DNA of 64,000 bases, from NCBI RefSeq assembly GCF_036226685.1, contig NZ_CP109009.1, forward strand, positions 1,302,001 to 1,366,000, given 5' to 3'. The number at the start of each line of letters is the position of its first letter. The stretch's first letter is position 1. A program made the position numbers and the translations under genes. The DNA is from Streptomyces sp. NBC_00690. Its GTDB lineage: Bacteria > Actinomycetota > Actinomycetes > Streptomycetales > Streptomycetaceae. Below, in pieces: positions 8,925 through 18,107 of the stretch. Under the pieces are notes generated by a model. That model searched no databases. It worked only from the letters and a program-made list of their open reading frames with translations, and was not told the origin of the DNA.

Positions 8925-9333
8925 CCCGGGGTTCGACAGTGCTGGCACGGACGCCGACGTGGCTACCCTGCGAACACGATCGTCTACCCTGCGTGCCTAC
9001 CGTGGTTGGCGCTTTCGCTCGGCACGCAGGTCAGATGGGGCTGCGAGAGGCGTCCGCAGGGGTGCACGGGGGCGCGTAGATGGCCCTATGCGCCCCTCAA
9101 TGTGGACGGAGTGACTCCACTAGCCTCCTGAGGCTGTTGCGCCAGCACTGGGCCATCGACGCCTTCGGCGGTACTACGGGCAACGACGGCGGGGCCGTGA
9201 AGAGGGAGTGGGCGCATGGCCGCGCCCGTGCGGAAATCACGCAACGGCAGGCACGCAACCACCGTCGAGACCTCCGCGGTGTCGACACCGGGGAGGTCTC
9301 GACACTGCCGCGGTGTCGACACCCCCGGTCGGC
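8925..9333. other. Intergenic region upstream of nos
   Basis: About 410 bases between the end of the FUSC gene and the start of nos, both on the minus strand. The only strong features are the palindromes at 9264-9323 (separate entry). Short frames exist but none has recognisable domains. Confidence 0.5.
9264..9323. repeat. 40-bp near-perfect palindrome plus satellite 12-bp copy
   Basis: 9264-9303 is a palindrome with a single mismatched pair (9276/9291). The outer 12-bp arms are GTCGAGACCTCC and GGAGGTCTCGAC, and the perfect core is CGGTGTCGACACCG (9277-9290). A second perfect copy of the core, GGTGTCGACACC, lies at 9312-9323. It could be the terminator of the FUSC transcript. The repeated core (centre-to-centre 34 bp, about three helical turns) also fits a two-site operator controlling nos. 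Confidence 0.8.
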
Positions 9334-10845
9334 TCAGGAGGTCACGAGCCGGGAATGCGGCGATGTGTGCAGCGGCTCCACCAGTTCGACCAGGAGGCGT
9401 TCCAACCCATGGGCATGGGTGAGCGCTGTTCCACCGGTACCCGGCAGCGAGTCCGCGACCGGTACGTGCCGGGGGTCGCCGCCCTGGACATCACCCGGGG
9501 TGATCAAGGACTTCACCGCTGCCTCGACACGCCAGCAAGCCGCCGCGAGCCGCGCATCGTGGCTGGCTGCCGGGTCCGCCGCCACGGCCACAAGTCCCCG
9601 TACCTCTTCCGCGCACTCGTCTAGCAGAGCGAGAACGCGACGAGCGCGCGCTCTGCGGCCACGGTAGGGGCTGAGCGGATGGACCAGTGGCGCCAGGGAC
9701 ATCCGCACCCGCCCTAGCAACTGCTCCAGTTCAGCGGCATGGGGCGTGGGGTCAGCCGACGCCACACCACTGAGGCGGGCGAGTGACTCGGCGGTGCACG
9801 TACGGACGCGCTCCAGGGCCCGTTCGATCCAGATGTTGTTCGTCGTGTGCGTGCTGATCGGAAGGATCAGGACCACGGTGACCGCGGCGAACACGGCGCC
9901 AACGAGCGTCTCTTCCAGGCGCAGCACGAGCAACCCGGAGTCCAGCACCCCGAGAAGTCCGTACAGCAGCCCCGCCATCAGCGTCACCGCGAGCACCATC
10001 CAGCTGTAGGAGACGGGCGCCGTGTAGAAGATCGCGAAGACGCAGACGGCGACCAGCGCGGCCGTCGGAGCGATGGCCCCCTGGAGGGGGATGGCGATGA
10101 GCAGACCGGCTCCGATGCCGACCACGGTCCCCAGTACTCGGCGAAAGCCGCGGACGAGCGTCTCCCCGCGTGAAGTGGTGTTGACGAAGATCCACCAAAC
10201 GGTTCCGACGGCCCAGTACCAGCGGTCCTCGGAGAGCAACTGGCCGATGGACAGGGCGAAGGCGCTGGCCGCCGTGGCCTGCACGGCCTGCCGGGTGGTG
10301 GCTCGGGCAAGACCGCGACCGGGCAGCTGCGCCGGTGCGGCAGGGGGCGGAGTGCGGCGTTCGATGGGCCAGAGCAGAAAGCGCACCAGGGCTGCGGATG
10401 CCAGGGCGATCCCCACGGCCGCGTACAACTCGGGCAGCTGAGCGGGAACGGCGTGCAGGAACTGGGTGGTGAAGAAACTCATGAACGCGAAGATGCCCAG
10501 CGCATGGCCGCGCGGCCCCCATCGGCGGGCATAGACACCGCAGAGCACAACGACGAGGCACAGGGCGTCACGGGCGAACGGCAACTGATGGAGGGTGGTG
10601 GCCAGGGCGAGTACCGGGAACCCGGCCACCGGCAGCAGCGCGGTGGTCACCGACTGCCGGCGCACGGTCGCATCGGTCACCGTGAACAGGGCCAGCAGAG
10701 CCGCCAGGCCGCCCGTGATGGAGGCGGTCAGGGAAAGACCGGCGACCTCCGCCGCGGCGACGGCCAGGGCGATGCCGATGACAGCGCGCAGCGAGGTCCT
10801 CAGCCTCAGGAGCCCCGGATCGGGAGCCACGAACATCTTCTTCAC
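9334..10845 (-). CDS. FUSC-family inner membrane transporter-like protein
   Basis: 503 residues from GTG 10845, preceded by a GGGGGG tract; ATG 10836 is also possible. The layout is typical of FUSC/YccS-like proteins. A first bundle of about five or six membrane helices (SLRAVIGIALAVAAAEVAGL onward) is followed by a soluble linker, a second bundle beginning ATTRQAVQATAASAFALSIG, and a cytoplasmic alpha-helical tail. The second bundle holds the RGETLVRGFRRVLGTVVG signature. Relatives export aromatic acids or fusaric acid; the substrate here is unknown. It is upstream of and collinear with nos but about 400 bases away. Confidence 0.85.
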   Translation of the reverse strand: MKKMFVAPDPGLLRLRTSLRAVIGIALAVAAAEVAGLSLTASITGGLAALLALFTVTDATVRRQSVTTALLPVAGFPVLALATTLHQLPFARDALCLVVVLCGVYARRWGPRGHALGIFAFMSFFTTQFLHAVPAQLPELYAAVGIALASAALVRFLLWPIERRTPPPAAPAQLPGRGLARATTRQAVQATAASAFALSIGQLLSEDRWYWAVGTVWWIFVNTTSRGETLVRGFRRVLGTVVGIGAGLLIAIPLQGAIAPTAALVAVCVFAIFYTAPVSYSWMVLAVTLMAGLLYGLLGVLDSGLLVLRLEETLVGAVFAAVTVVLILPISTHTTNNIWIERALERVRTCTAESLARLSGVASADPTPHAAELEQLLGRVRMSLAPLVHPLSPYRGRRARARRVLALLDECAEEVRGLVAVAADPAASHDARLAAACWRVEAAVKSLITPGDVQGGDPRHVPVADSLPGTGGTALTHAHGLERLLVELVEPLHTSPHSRLVTS

Positions 10846-11165
10846 GACGGCGTACCGCCCCCCTGTCTTCGTTCTTCGTCGATCAGGGCGCCCGAGGGTG
10901 GTGGGCGCGCGGACACGACGAAAGCGCCGCGCTCCGAACTCGGCTTCGTTGCCGACCGGCGCTGCGCGGCGCGCAGTGGTACTTGGATAGGTCCAGCTAA
11001 GCACCTTCCTTGGCATTGGCTCAACACATCATCGAGCGACTGTGCCATTGGCACAGCTAATCGGGGGATGAGTCGGCCAGATGTAGCCAACGGATCAGAG
11101 TTCCGATGACCGCGGCAGCCGTGGCGCGGGGCAACCGTCGGCAGGGCGGTGCCAGTGGCAATCGA

Positions 11166-11609
11166 TCATCCGCGGGCGAAGGCCAGGACGACCGCGAGGT
11201 TCATGGGCTGCCTGGTGGAGACGTACACGTACGGTGCGCCCTCGTAGTCGTTCCTCAACTCGATGCGCAGGGCGGTGCGAACGTAGCCGCGGATCAGCAG
11301 CATCGCGTACGGGTTGGCCTTCCAGGTGCGCCAGGCGAACGCCTCACGTTCGTCGAGGATCTCGGTCGCGCCCAGCGCCCCCAGTGGGATGCGCCGCCCA
11401 CCGAGGACCAGCGCGCCGGGTGTGACCACGATGCGGGCCGATCCATAGGCGTGACCGAGGAGGGAGACGGTCGTGACGCCTCCGGCGAGGGCGGCTGCGG
11501 CCACGAGGGGACCGAAAGGCAGCAACACCAACCCGAGTGCGACACCGGTGAGGGCTGCCAGCAACCACCAGGTACGCGGCACGGTCAAGCGCTCTTCGTA
11601 GAGGTGCAT
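11166..11609 (-). CDS. DUF3093 membrane protein
   Basis: 147 residues. The N-terminal YEERLTVPRTWWLLA precedes two hydrophobic helices (about residues 14-55). A soluble PH-like region follows, with ARIVVTPGALVLGGRRIPL, AFAWRTWKANPYAMLLIRGYVRTALRIEL and a C-terminal PYVYVSTRQPMNLAVVL. This is the actinobacterial DUF3093 pattern. Function is unknown. ATG 11609 is preferred to ATG 11615 because GAGG then has normal spacing. Confidence 0.85.
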   Translation of the reverse strand: MHLYEERLTVPRTWWLLAALTGVALGLVLLPFGPLVAAAALAGGVTTVSLLGHAYGSARIVVTPGALVLGGRRIPLGALGATEILDEREAFAWRTWKANPYAMLLIRGYVRTALRIELRNDYEGAPYVYVSTRQPMNLAVVLAFARG

Positions 11610-11835
11610 GGCCATATCCTCACAAGCCCCTGCCTCCTGCCGATCACCGGGGCCATTCGCCGACGCCTCCTCGACGCAGCAGTACTGCTCGAACGGGCCA
11701 ACCCCTGGCCGACACCCCCTGCACACCGCAGGCAGTGAAGGGCCGTCAGTGCGGGTCGATCGTTTGCGACGGGGTGCTGCAGGGGGCGTCGCCCGGGAAG
11801 CGTCTCGTCCACTCGGATGCGGACGGCCGACGGCC

Positions 11836-12069
11836 TTAGGCCGGGTCCGAGCCGCGCTGCCAGCTGTGGGGCGGACAGAAGCCGGATCTCCGCTCCAGCC
11901 GCCGCCATTCGGCGGTGGAGCGGGAGCAGCCGACGGCATGCGTCGACAGTGCCACCGACCGGGACAGCAGAACGGCCGTCACTGCGGCGAGTTCCTCCGG
12001 ACAGGGGTGGCCGCGGATCACATTGATGCACGGCAGCAGTTGAGGTGTGGTGGGGATGGCTGCGTCCAT
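11836..12069 (-). CDS. Acyl-CoA carboxylase epsilon subunit
   Basis: 77 residues. INVIRGHPCPEELAAVTAVLL followed by AEWRRLERR and PPHSWQRGS is the signature of the small AccE/PccE subunit. That subunit stimulates actinobacterial acetyl/propionyl-CoA carboxylase by bridging alpha and beta chains. ATG 12069 is chosen after GGAG. It lies about 107 bases downstream of the carboxyltransferase beta gene on the same strand, the standard beta-epsilon order. It looks intact although its partner is frameshifted. Confidence 0.92.
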   Translation of the reverse strand: MDAAIPTTPQLLPCINVIRGHPCPEELAAVTAVLLSRSVALSTHAVGCSRSTAEWRRLERRSGFCPPHSWQRGSDPA

Positions 12070-12176
12070 GAAGGGCTCCGTCCTACGGTGTGGAGGGAAT
12101 TCCGTCACTGTGCTGGACCTGCGCTGTGGTGCCCCGACATCCCGTGCACCGCCCGCTCGGCCGTCCCCACCGGATT

Positions 12177-13765
12177 TCACTGCGGGGGGTTGCCGTGCTT
12201 GCGGGACGGCAGGTCGGCGTGTTTGGTGCGGAGCATGGTGAGTGAGGAGATCAGTACCTGACGGGTTTCGGCGGGGTCGATCACATCGTCGACCAGTCCG
12301 CGTTCGGCCGCGTAGTACGGATGCATCAACTCGGACTTGTACTCCTTGACCATGCGGGTCCGCATGGCCTCGGGATCCTCCGCATCGGCGATCTGCCGAC
12401 GGAAGATCACATTCGCGGCGCCCTCGGCACCCATCACCGCGATCTCGTTCGTCGGCCAGGCGAACGTCAGATCCGCACCGATCGACTGCGAATCCATCAC
12501 GATATAAGCGCCGCCATACGCTTCCGCAGAATCAACGAAATTCGCGGCACCGTCGCATTGCAATACGCATACAACAACTTCGCCCCATGCCGGATGATGC
12601 CACCATGCTCCTGATCCACCCCCGGCAAGAACCCCGGCACATCCAACAGCGTCACAATCGGAATATTGAACGCATCACACATCTGAACAAACCGAGCCGC
12701 CTTCTCCGACGCCTCGATGTCCAACACCCCAGCCAACGACTGCGGCTGATTCGCCACAATCCCCACCACCTGGCCGTCCAACCGAGCCAACGCACAGATG
12801 ATGTTCCGCGCCCACCGCTCATGGACCTCCAGGAAGTCCCCCTCGTCCACCAACTCCTCAATCACCCGATGCATGTCATACGGACGATTCCCATCCGCCG
12901 GCACCAGATCCAACAACACATCCGAACGCCGATCCGCCGGATCATCCGACACCGCCAACGGCGGATTCTCCCGATTGTTCGACGGCAACATCGACAGGAG
13001 GTACCGCACCTCAGCGATACACGTCTCCTCATCGTCATACGCAAAATGCGCCACACCCGACGTCTCAGCATGCACATCCGCACCACCGAGACCATTCTGC
13101 GTAATCTCCTCCCCCGTCACCGCCTTCACCACATCAGGACCCGTGATAAACATCTGCGACGTCTCACGCACCATAAACACAAAATCCGTCAACGCCGGCG
13201 AATACGCCGCACCACCCGCACACGGACCCAACATCACCGAAATCTGCGGAATCACACCCGACGCCCGCGTATTCCGCTGAAAAATACCCCCATACCCAGC
13301 AAGCGCCGACACGCCCTCCTGAATACGCGCACCCGCACCATCATTCAACGACACCAACGGCGCACCCGCCGAAATCGCCATATCCATAATCTTATGAATC
13401 TTCGCCGCATGCGCCTCCCCCAACGCACCACCAAAGATCCGAAAATCATGCGCATACACAAACACGGTCCGACCCTCAACCGTGCCCCACCCCGTCACCA
13501 CACCATCAGTGAACGGACGCTTCGCCTCCAACCCAAAACCAACCGCCCGATGCCGCCGCAACTGCTCCACTTCACGAAACGAACCCTCATCCACCAACAA
13601 CGCGATCCGCTCACGCGCCGTCAACTTCCCCTTCGCATGCTGCGCCTCGGTCGCCCGATCACTCGGCCCCGCCACCGCCCGCGCCCGCATCACCTGGAGT
13701 TCAGCGGCGCGGCCCCGGGCATCCGACGAAGAAAGCCCGTCGGTGGGCTCGTGCAAGAGCGTCAT
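12177..13765 (-). pseudogene. pccB: Acyl/propionyl-CoA carboxylase beta subunit, frameshifted
   Basis: Carboxyltransferase subunit that moves CO2 from biotin to propionyl- or acetyl-CoA. The start is ATG 13765. The 5' frame (13765 to about 12520) gives KGKLTARERIALLVDEGSF, VYAHDFRIFGGALGEAHA, GAGARIQEGV, the oxyanion segment PCAGGAAYSPALTDF, then DVPGFLPGVDQEHGGIIRHGA and ends RISLILRK. The remainder (AYGGAYIVMDSQSIGADL... to SRKHGNPPQ) is in another frame down to 12177. A single missing G between AAG and CGTATGG (about 12520/12521) explains the break. All expected segments are present, so either it is a recent mutation or a sequencing error. Codons in 12490-13690 end in G or T to an extreme degree, unlike the neighbours. 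Confidence 0.9.
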
Positions 13766-13814
13766 CTCGTACCAACTCTCATCGGGATGGTGGTCGGCGC
13801 CGGCCGATCCTGGA

Positions 13815-14678
13815 TCACGCCCGGCCGGCTTGCTCGGCGGTGGCGGGGAGGATCTGGACCAGCTTCCCCGGAGCCTCTGCCCGGCGCCGCCATTCGCGCG
13901 GGTAGCCGAGGGAGACCTCCTGGTGAGGCACGCCGTCACAATGGATCAACCGGGGGATGTGGAGGTGCCCGTACACCACGGCACGGGCACGGAAACGCAC
14001 ATGCCAGTCCGCCGTGGCGGTCGTACCGCACCACAGAGCGAACTCCGGGTGCCACAGCACCCTGGTGGGTTCCCGCACCAGCGGAAAGTGATTGACCAAA
14101 ACGGTGGGCAGATCCGCAGGCAGCGCTTCGAGTCGGGCCTCGGTGAGTTCGACCCGGGCCCGGCACCAAGCTTCCCTGCTGGGGTACGGGTCGGGGTGGA
14201 GCATGAACTCATCGGTGCAGACAACGCCGGCGTCTTCGGCCACTCTCAGGGCCGACTCCTTGGAGTGGGTGCCCTCGGGCCGGAAGGTGTAGTCGTACAG
14301 CAGGAACAGGGGGGCGATGGCTGCCGGACCGCCTTCGCCCTCCCAGATCGGGAAGGGGTCCTCCGGGGTGAGGACATCAAGCCTTCTGCACATTTCCACC
14401 AGATGGCGGTAGCGCTGCTCCCCGCGGAGCTGTATGGGGTCATCCGGGGCAGTCCACAGCTCATGGTTGCCGGGGGTCCACACCACCTTGGCGAAACGGT
14501 CCCGCAGGGTACTCAGCGTCCATTCGATATCGGAGACAACTTCTCCGATATCTCCCGCAATGATCAGCCAGTCCGTCTCCCTCTCCGGTCTCAGCTCATC
14601 GACGATCTTCTTGTTCTCGTCGTAGCGGACGTGGAGGTCGCTGATCGCGACGAGCCTTCCCGGGCGCTTCTCAGGCAT
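13815..14678 (-). CDS. Calcineurin-like metallophosphoesterase
   Basis: 287 residues with the complete five-block dinuclear metal signature: AISDLHV (residue about 12), IIAGDIGEVV, WTPGNHELW, LVNHFPLV and VYGHLHIPR. It hydrolyses a phosphate mono- or diester; the substrate is unknown. The start is ATG 14678, preceded directly by an in-frame GTG at 14681. In other streptomycetes this type of protein often sits beside a phosphopantetheinyl transferase; here the next gene downstream is the carboxylase beta gene. Confidence 0.9.
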   Translation of the reverse strand: MPEKRPGRLVAISDLHVRYDENKKIVDELRPERETDWLIIAGDIGEVVSDIEWTLSTLRDRFAKVVWTPGNHELWTAPDDPIQLRGEQRYRHLVEMCRRLDVLTPEDPFPIWEGEGGPAAIAPLFLLYDYTFRPEGTHSKESALRVAEDAGVVCTDEFMLHPDPYPSREAWCRARVELTEARLEALPADLPTVLVNHFPLVREPTRVLWHPEFALWCGTTATADWHVRFRARAVVYGHLHIPRLIHCDGVPHQEVSLGYPREWRRRAEAPGKLVQILPATAEQAGRA

Positions 14679-15664
14679 CACTCACTCACTTCACTGCTCT
14701 GGTCCACACCGGCGGGTGCCGGTGCGGCGGATCATCGGCTGGACGGGTGGAGCGGCGGTCAAGACCTTCCTCCCCTTCAAGCCTCCCCGACATCCTCGCC
14801 GACCGCCGCGGAGCACCCCGACCATCGTCCTATTCTTCATCCCGGCAAGCTGTTGAACGAGCATCCAATGAGGCGCCATCGGGCGGTTGCTGTCGAGTCG
14901 AACGGCTTGTCGGCTCGATTCTCGATGCCTCGCCGTCGATACCCAGGGCGGGCCCTGATCACCCTGGCGGCGAGGGGGGCGCGACGGCGCCCTGGGCAAC
15001 CGGAACGAGGGGAGGGCCATGGGGCATCGCCCGACTGACACGTCGAAGCGAGTGCCCAGAAGCCTGCGACCTCAGGGTCCTCTCGTACGAGAGTGGCGGA
15101 TGAGTGTCGCAGCCGAGAGTTCGTCATCGTCCGGGGGAACGCGATCGGTTGTCGACTCGGAGCCGACAACTACTCCATTGGAGCGATGCGCGTGGGTGGA
15201 GGGCCGTCTCTGCGCCCTGAACGAAATCGCCGGGCCGGTGAGGCCGCCGTGCCAGCCTCGCGCCCGCACGACGGCCCCGCGTGCGCTTCGGACGGCTCCA
15301 GGAAGCCGGGGCCGGTCAGAGCCCCACACTCCCATGGCAGACACGCTCCCCACACCGGCAATAGGCGCGCCATGGGTACCTCATCACGTCCTCCTGATCC
15401 GCCGGCAGCTTCTTGCTCCGGAACAGTGAAATGGGGCGGACGGGAGACCCAATTCCACCGCATTCAGGTACCCGCGCCGACAGAGACGCTCCACCAATTC
15501 CTGATGCTCCCGACGCCCTCGAACTGTCATTCCCGCAGGTAGGAATTCCCGTCAAAACCCCCAACGGAAAGCCTTTCCACGGGCGGTCGGCTTCGAGCGG
15601 GTCACCAGACGTCGGTAGAGTCAAAACCTTGACCACACTCGACTGTGAGAAGGGCTGGCGGACC
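14679..15664. other. Long intergenic region with no recognised gene
   Basis: Nearly 1 kb between the divergent metallophosphoesterase and Lrp genes. Many overlapping frames exist but none has a recognisable domain or consistent codon bias. Features noted are a hairpin with GTTGTCG/CGACAAC arms (15148-15170), and a short minus-strand frame with a strong Shine-Dalgarno (separate entry, 15316-15384). It is long enough to hold a small RNA, which cannot be judged from sequence alone. Confidence 0.4.
15316..15384 (-). CDS. Possible 22-residue Cys-containing peptide
   Basis: ATG 15384 has AGGAGG five bases upstream, one of the best ribosome-binding sites in this region. The frame encodes MRYPWRAYCRCGERVCHGSV plus two residues, with three Cys (positions 9, 11, 16). 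It has no recognised family and no obvious partner genes. It could be a leader peptide, a small regulator, or chance. Confidence 0.25.
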   Translation of the reverse strand: MRYPWRAYCRCGERVCHGSVGL

Positions 15665-16144
15665 ATGGCCGTGGACGCACTCGACACCCGCATCTTGCGG
15701 CTGATGATCGAGCAGCCGCGCACCAGTGTGCGGGAGTACGCCCGAATCCTCGGCATTGCGCGGGGCACCCTCCAAGCCAGGATCGACCGGCTGGAACGCC
15801 ACGGTGTGATCACGGGGACCGGGCCGGCGCTCTCTCCCGCCGCATTGGGCCACCCGGTACTGGCGTTCGTCCACATCGAGGTCACCCAGGGGCATCTGGA
15901 CGAGGTGGGCGATGCGCTCGCAGCAGTGCCAGAGATCATCGAAGCGTTCTCCATCACGGGTGGCGGGGACCTCTTGACCAGGGTGGTCGCCCGGGACAAC
16001 GGCCATCTGGAAGACGTCGTACAGCAACTGATCCAGTTGCCCGGCGTGGTGCGGACCCGCACAGAGATGGCCCTGCGGGAGCGGGTGCCCCATCGGCTGC
16101 TGCCCTTGGTGGAATCCGTCGGTCGCGCGGTCCCTCAGCAATGA
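15665..16144 (+). CDS. Lrp/AsnC-family transcriptional regulator
   Basis: 159 residues. An N-terminal AsnC-type helix-turn-helix (LDTRILRLMIEQPRTSVREYA, then GTLQARIDRLERHGVI) is followed by a RAM ligand-binding domain (VLAFVHIEV, EIIEAFSITGGGDLLTRVVARD, LPGVVRTRTEMAL). ATG 15665 is used because the family start aligns; the upstream in-frame extension is unconserved. It lies 25 bases before the HAD gene, so the two may be co-transcribed. The ligand is unknown, probably an amino acid. Confidence 0.92.
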   Translation: MAVDALDTRILRLMIEQPRTSVREYARILGIARGTLQARIDRLERHGVITGTGPALSPAALGHPVLAFVHIEVTQGHLDEVGDALAAVPEIIEAFSITGGGDLLTRVVARDNGHLEDVVQQLIQLPGVVRTRTEMALRERVPHRLLPLVESVGRAVPQQ

Positions 16145-16169
16145 ATCGCCGCTTTGGCATCCTGGGGGC

Positions 16170-16853
16170 ATGAGCGACGAGCGCGGCACTTCAGTCATCT
16201 TCGACCTCGACGGCACCCTGGTGGACAGCGAGCTCAACTACTACGAAGCCGGACGCAGAATGCTGGCTGAGCACGGCGTGATGGACTTCAGCTGGGAGCG
16301 TCACACCGATTTCATCGGCATCAGTACCCGGGAAACCGTGACGACTCTCCGCGAGGAGTACGGAATCGACACTCCGGTGGATGCGCTGTTGGCCGACAAG
16401 AACCGGCACTACCTCGCCCTGGCGGGCACCTCGACCACCGTATTTCCCGAGATGGGCAAGTTCGTCGAATTGCTGCACGGCGATGGAACGCCGATGGCGG
16501 TGGCCTCCGGTTCGTCCCGCGCGGCAATCGAAGCGATCCTGCGGGGAACGGGCCTCGACGTCTACTTCCGCACCATCGTGTCCGCCGAGGAGGTCCCTCA
16601 GGGCAAGCCGGCGCCCGATGTGTTCGAGGAGGCCGCTCGACGCTTGGGGAGCGCACCCGGCGACTGCGTGGTCGTGGAGGACGCGTTGCCGGGGGTGGTC
16701 GCGGCCCGTGCGGCCGGGATGCGATGTGTGGCCGTCCCGTACGTTCCCGCGACCGCGGCGGACCCGGCGTTCCAATCAGCCGACCTCCTCTACGCGGGCG
16801 GACAGGCCGAGTTCTCCGCTCAAGCCACCTACGACTGGCTCAACTCTCACTAG
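16170..16853 (+). CDS. HAD-superfamily phosphatase/phosphoglucomutase-like
   Basis: 227 residues with all HAD motifs. Motif I is FDLDGTLVDSE (nucleophile Asp12), followed by a helical cap (residues about 20-85). Motif II is AVASGSS, motif III is QGKPAPDVFEEAARRLG, and motif IV is CVVVEDALPGVVAARAAGM. It belongs to the beta-phosphoglucomutase/sugar-phosphatase branch. It probably acts on a small sugar phosphate; substrate not assignable. It follows the Lrp gene by 25 bases. Confidence 0.9.
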   Translation: MSDERGTSVIFDLDGTLVDSELNYYEAGRRMLAEHGVMDFSWERHTDFIGISTRETVTTLREEYGIDTPVDALLADKNRHYLALAGTSTTVFPEMGKFVELLHGDGTPMAVASGSSRAAIEAILRGTGLDVYFRTIVSAEEVPQGKPAPDVFEEAARRLGSAPGDCVVVEDALPGVVAARAAGMRCVAVPYVPATAADPAFQSADLLYAGGQAEFSAQATYDWLNSH

Positions 16854-17198
16854 CCAGGGCGCTTTTCAGTAGTACATCACCACCATCGATCCCTATTTTC
16901 ACTAAGCAACTTAACGAAATGTCGATCCCGATGCTCATGGACGGGCCGCTGGATCTGGCTCCTCGATAGAACGTTAGTGGAAGTTGGTCAAGCCTGGACC
17001 GCTCCCGACCTTGCCGAGGCAGCACCTCTATCAGCTAAGTGATTTAGCTGTAGAGTCATGATGGGCACCCACTCGACCGGGGGCCTCCTGGGCGGGCGTG
17101 CCCCCGCGCCCGGCCACCAGGAAGCAGGAGGGCCCCGGTTCCCCTTCATGAGCCCGTATGCGTACGTCACGTGAAGCCGGGGATGCGCGGAGAGACGC
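16854..17198. other. Convergent intergenic region, relatively AT-rich
   Basis: 345 bases between the HAD gene and the convergent M56 gene. The left part (16860-17060) is unusually AT-rich for this genome and has a 7-bp inverted repeat, CAGCTAA-GTGAT-TTAGCTG (17032-17050). The right part holds a terminator hairpin. No reading frame is convincing. Confidence 0.45.
17079..17136. terminator. Hairpin between convergent genes
   Basis: GGGGCCTCCTG (17079-17090 region) pairs with CAGGAGGGCCCC (17125-17136) with one bulged base, closing a GC-rich loop that contains further complementarity (GGGCG/CGCCC). It is placed downstream of both the HAD and M56 genes. Confidence 0.5.
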
Positions 17199-18107
17199 TC
17201 AGGGGATACAGGCGAGCAGGAGCGGCAGCAAGGGCGCGGTGACGGACGCCACCACGACCCCGACGCCCACAGCCCGCGGCGGACGCTCCTGCGGAGACAG
17301 GATCCGGCGCAGTCGGATCAACGCGCCCGGACCGCCCGCTCCGAGTGCGCCCGACGGCACCCGCCCGGCCGCGACCTCGCACAATGCCGTGGCCAGCGCC
17401 TCACGGGAGTGGAAGCGCAGCGCACGGTCGTCGGCGTTCATTTCGAGCAACAGGGCCGTCTGTGCCTCTGCGTGACGAGCGAGCGGCAGCCCCGGGAACG
17501 CACGGTTGAAGGCGCGGGCGATCGTGCGCAGGAGATGGTGCCGGCCGATGAGGTGGGCGCGCTCGTGCTCCAGAGCGGCGTACAACTGCTCGTCGTCGAG
17601 CACGTCCAGGGCGCCTTGGGTCACCACGATGCGGTGGCCACGGCCGGGAACGCAGTAGACCGCGGGCACGGTGTAGTCGACGACGGTGGCGTCGAACCCG
17701 ATCGCATCGGTGCCGATCATGTTCAGCAGGTCCGCATGGCGGCGCTGCTCGCGTCGGGTGTGCCAGAGCGTGCGCGCCAGCCAGCCGAGCGGTAGCAGGA
17801 TCACCGCGGCTGGCATCAACAACAGTCCGCCGTCGGCCACGGACGGCGGGGTGGTGAGGGCGTCCGCGGCCCGCCCCGAGCCACATGCCCCGAGCAGACC
17901 GACCAGGCCGTCGTGCACGTGCCGATGAGTGAGGACCAGGTGGTACACCGTCAGGGCGGCAGCGACGACGAAACTGAGCATCAGCCCCTGCCAGGCGAGG
18001 ATGCCCAAGAGGGGTGCCCGATGCGGCCAACGAGCCCGCGCCAAGGCGTAGGGAACGACCGCACCCGCCAGGAGGGCGTACCCCGCCGCAGCACCGGCCA
18101 TGATCAT
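17199..18107 (-). CDS. M56-family membrane metallopeptidase (BlaR1/MecR1-like)
   Basis: 302 residues with four predicted membrane helices: near residues 5-22, 32-55, 92-112, and a C-terminal one. The zinc-protease motif HERAH (H181, E182, H185) lies in EHERAHLIGRHH, and the third ligand is probably Glu in LLLEMNADDRA. It lacks the large penicillin-binding sensor domain of true BlaR1. In this family the peptidase inactivates a partner BlaI/CopY-type repressor, whose gene overlaps by 4 bases at 18104, so the two form a sensor-repressor pair. Confidence 0.9.
   Translation of the reverse strand: MIMAGAAAGYALLAGAVVPYALARARWPHRAPLLGILAWQGLMLSFVVAAALTVYHLVLTHRHVHDGLVGLLGACGSGRAADALTTPPSVADGGLLLMPAAVILLPLGWLARTLWHTRREQRRHADLLNMIGTDAIGFDATVVDYTVPAVYCVPGRGHRIVVTQGALDVLDDEQLYAALEHERAHLIGRHHLLRTIARAFNRAFPGLPLARHAEAQTALLLEMNADDRALRFHSREALATALCEVAAGRVPSGALGAGGPGALIRLRRILSPQERPPRAVGVGVVVASVTAPLLPLLLACIP

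Noticed and set aside
9208..9624. Possible CRISPR or tandem-repeat array from recurring GTCGACAC strings
   Set aside because: Only two core copies within a palindrome; no regular spacer-repeat pattern.
12587..14095. Plus-strand open frame of about 500 codons opposite the carboxylase beta gene
   Set aside because: It is Arg/His/Pro-rich with no domain and exists because the opposite G/T-ending codons leave few stops. The minus-strand protein is clearly conserved.
15093..15542. Plus-strand frame of about 149 codons before the Lrp gene
   Set aside because: Arg/Pro/Ala-rich without domain or ribosome-binding site; typical GC-rich chance frame.
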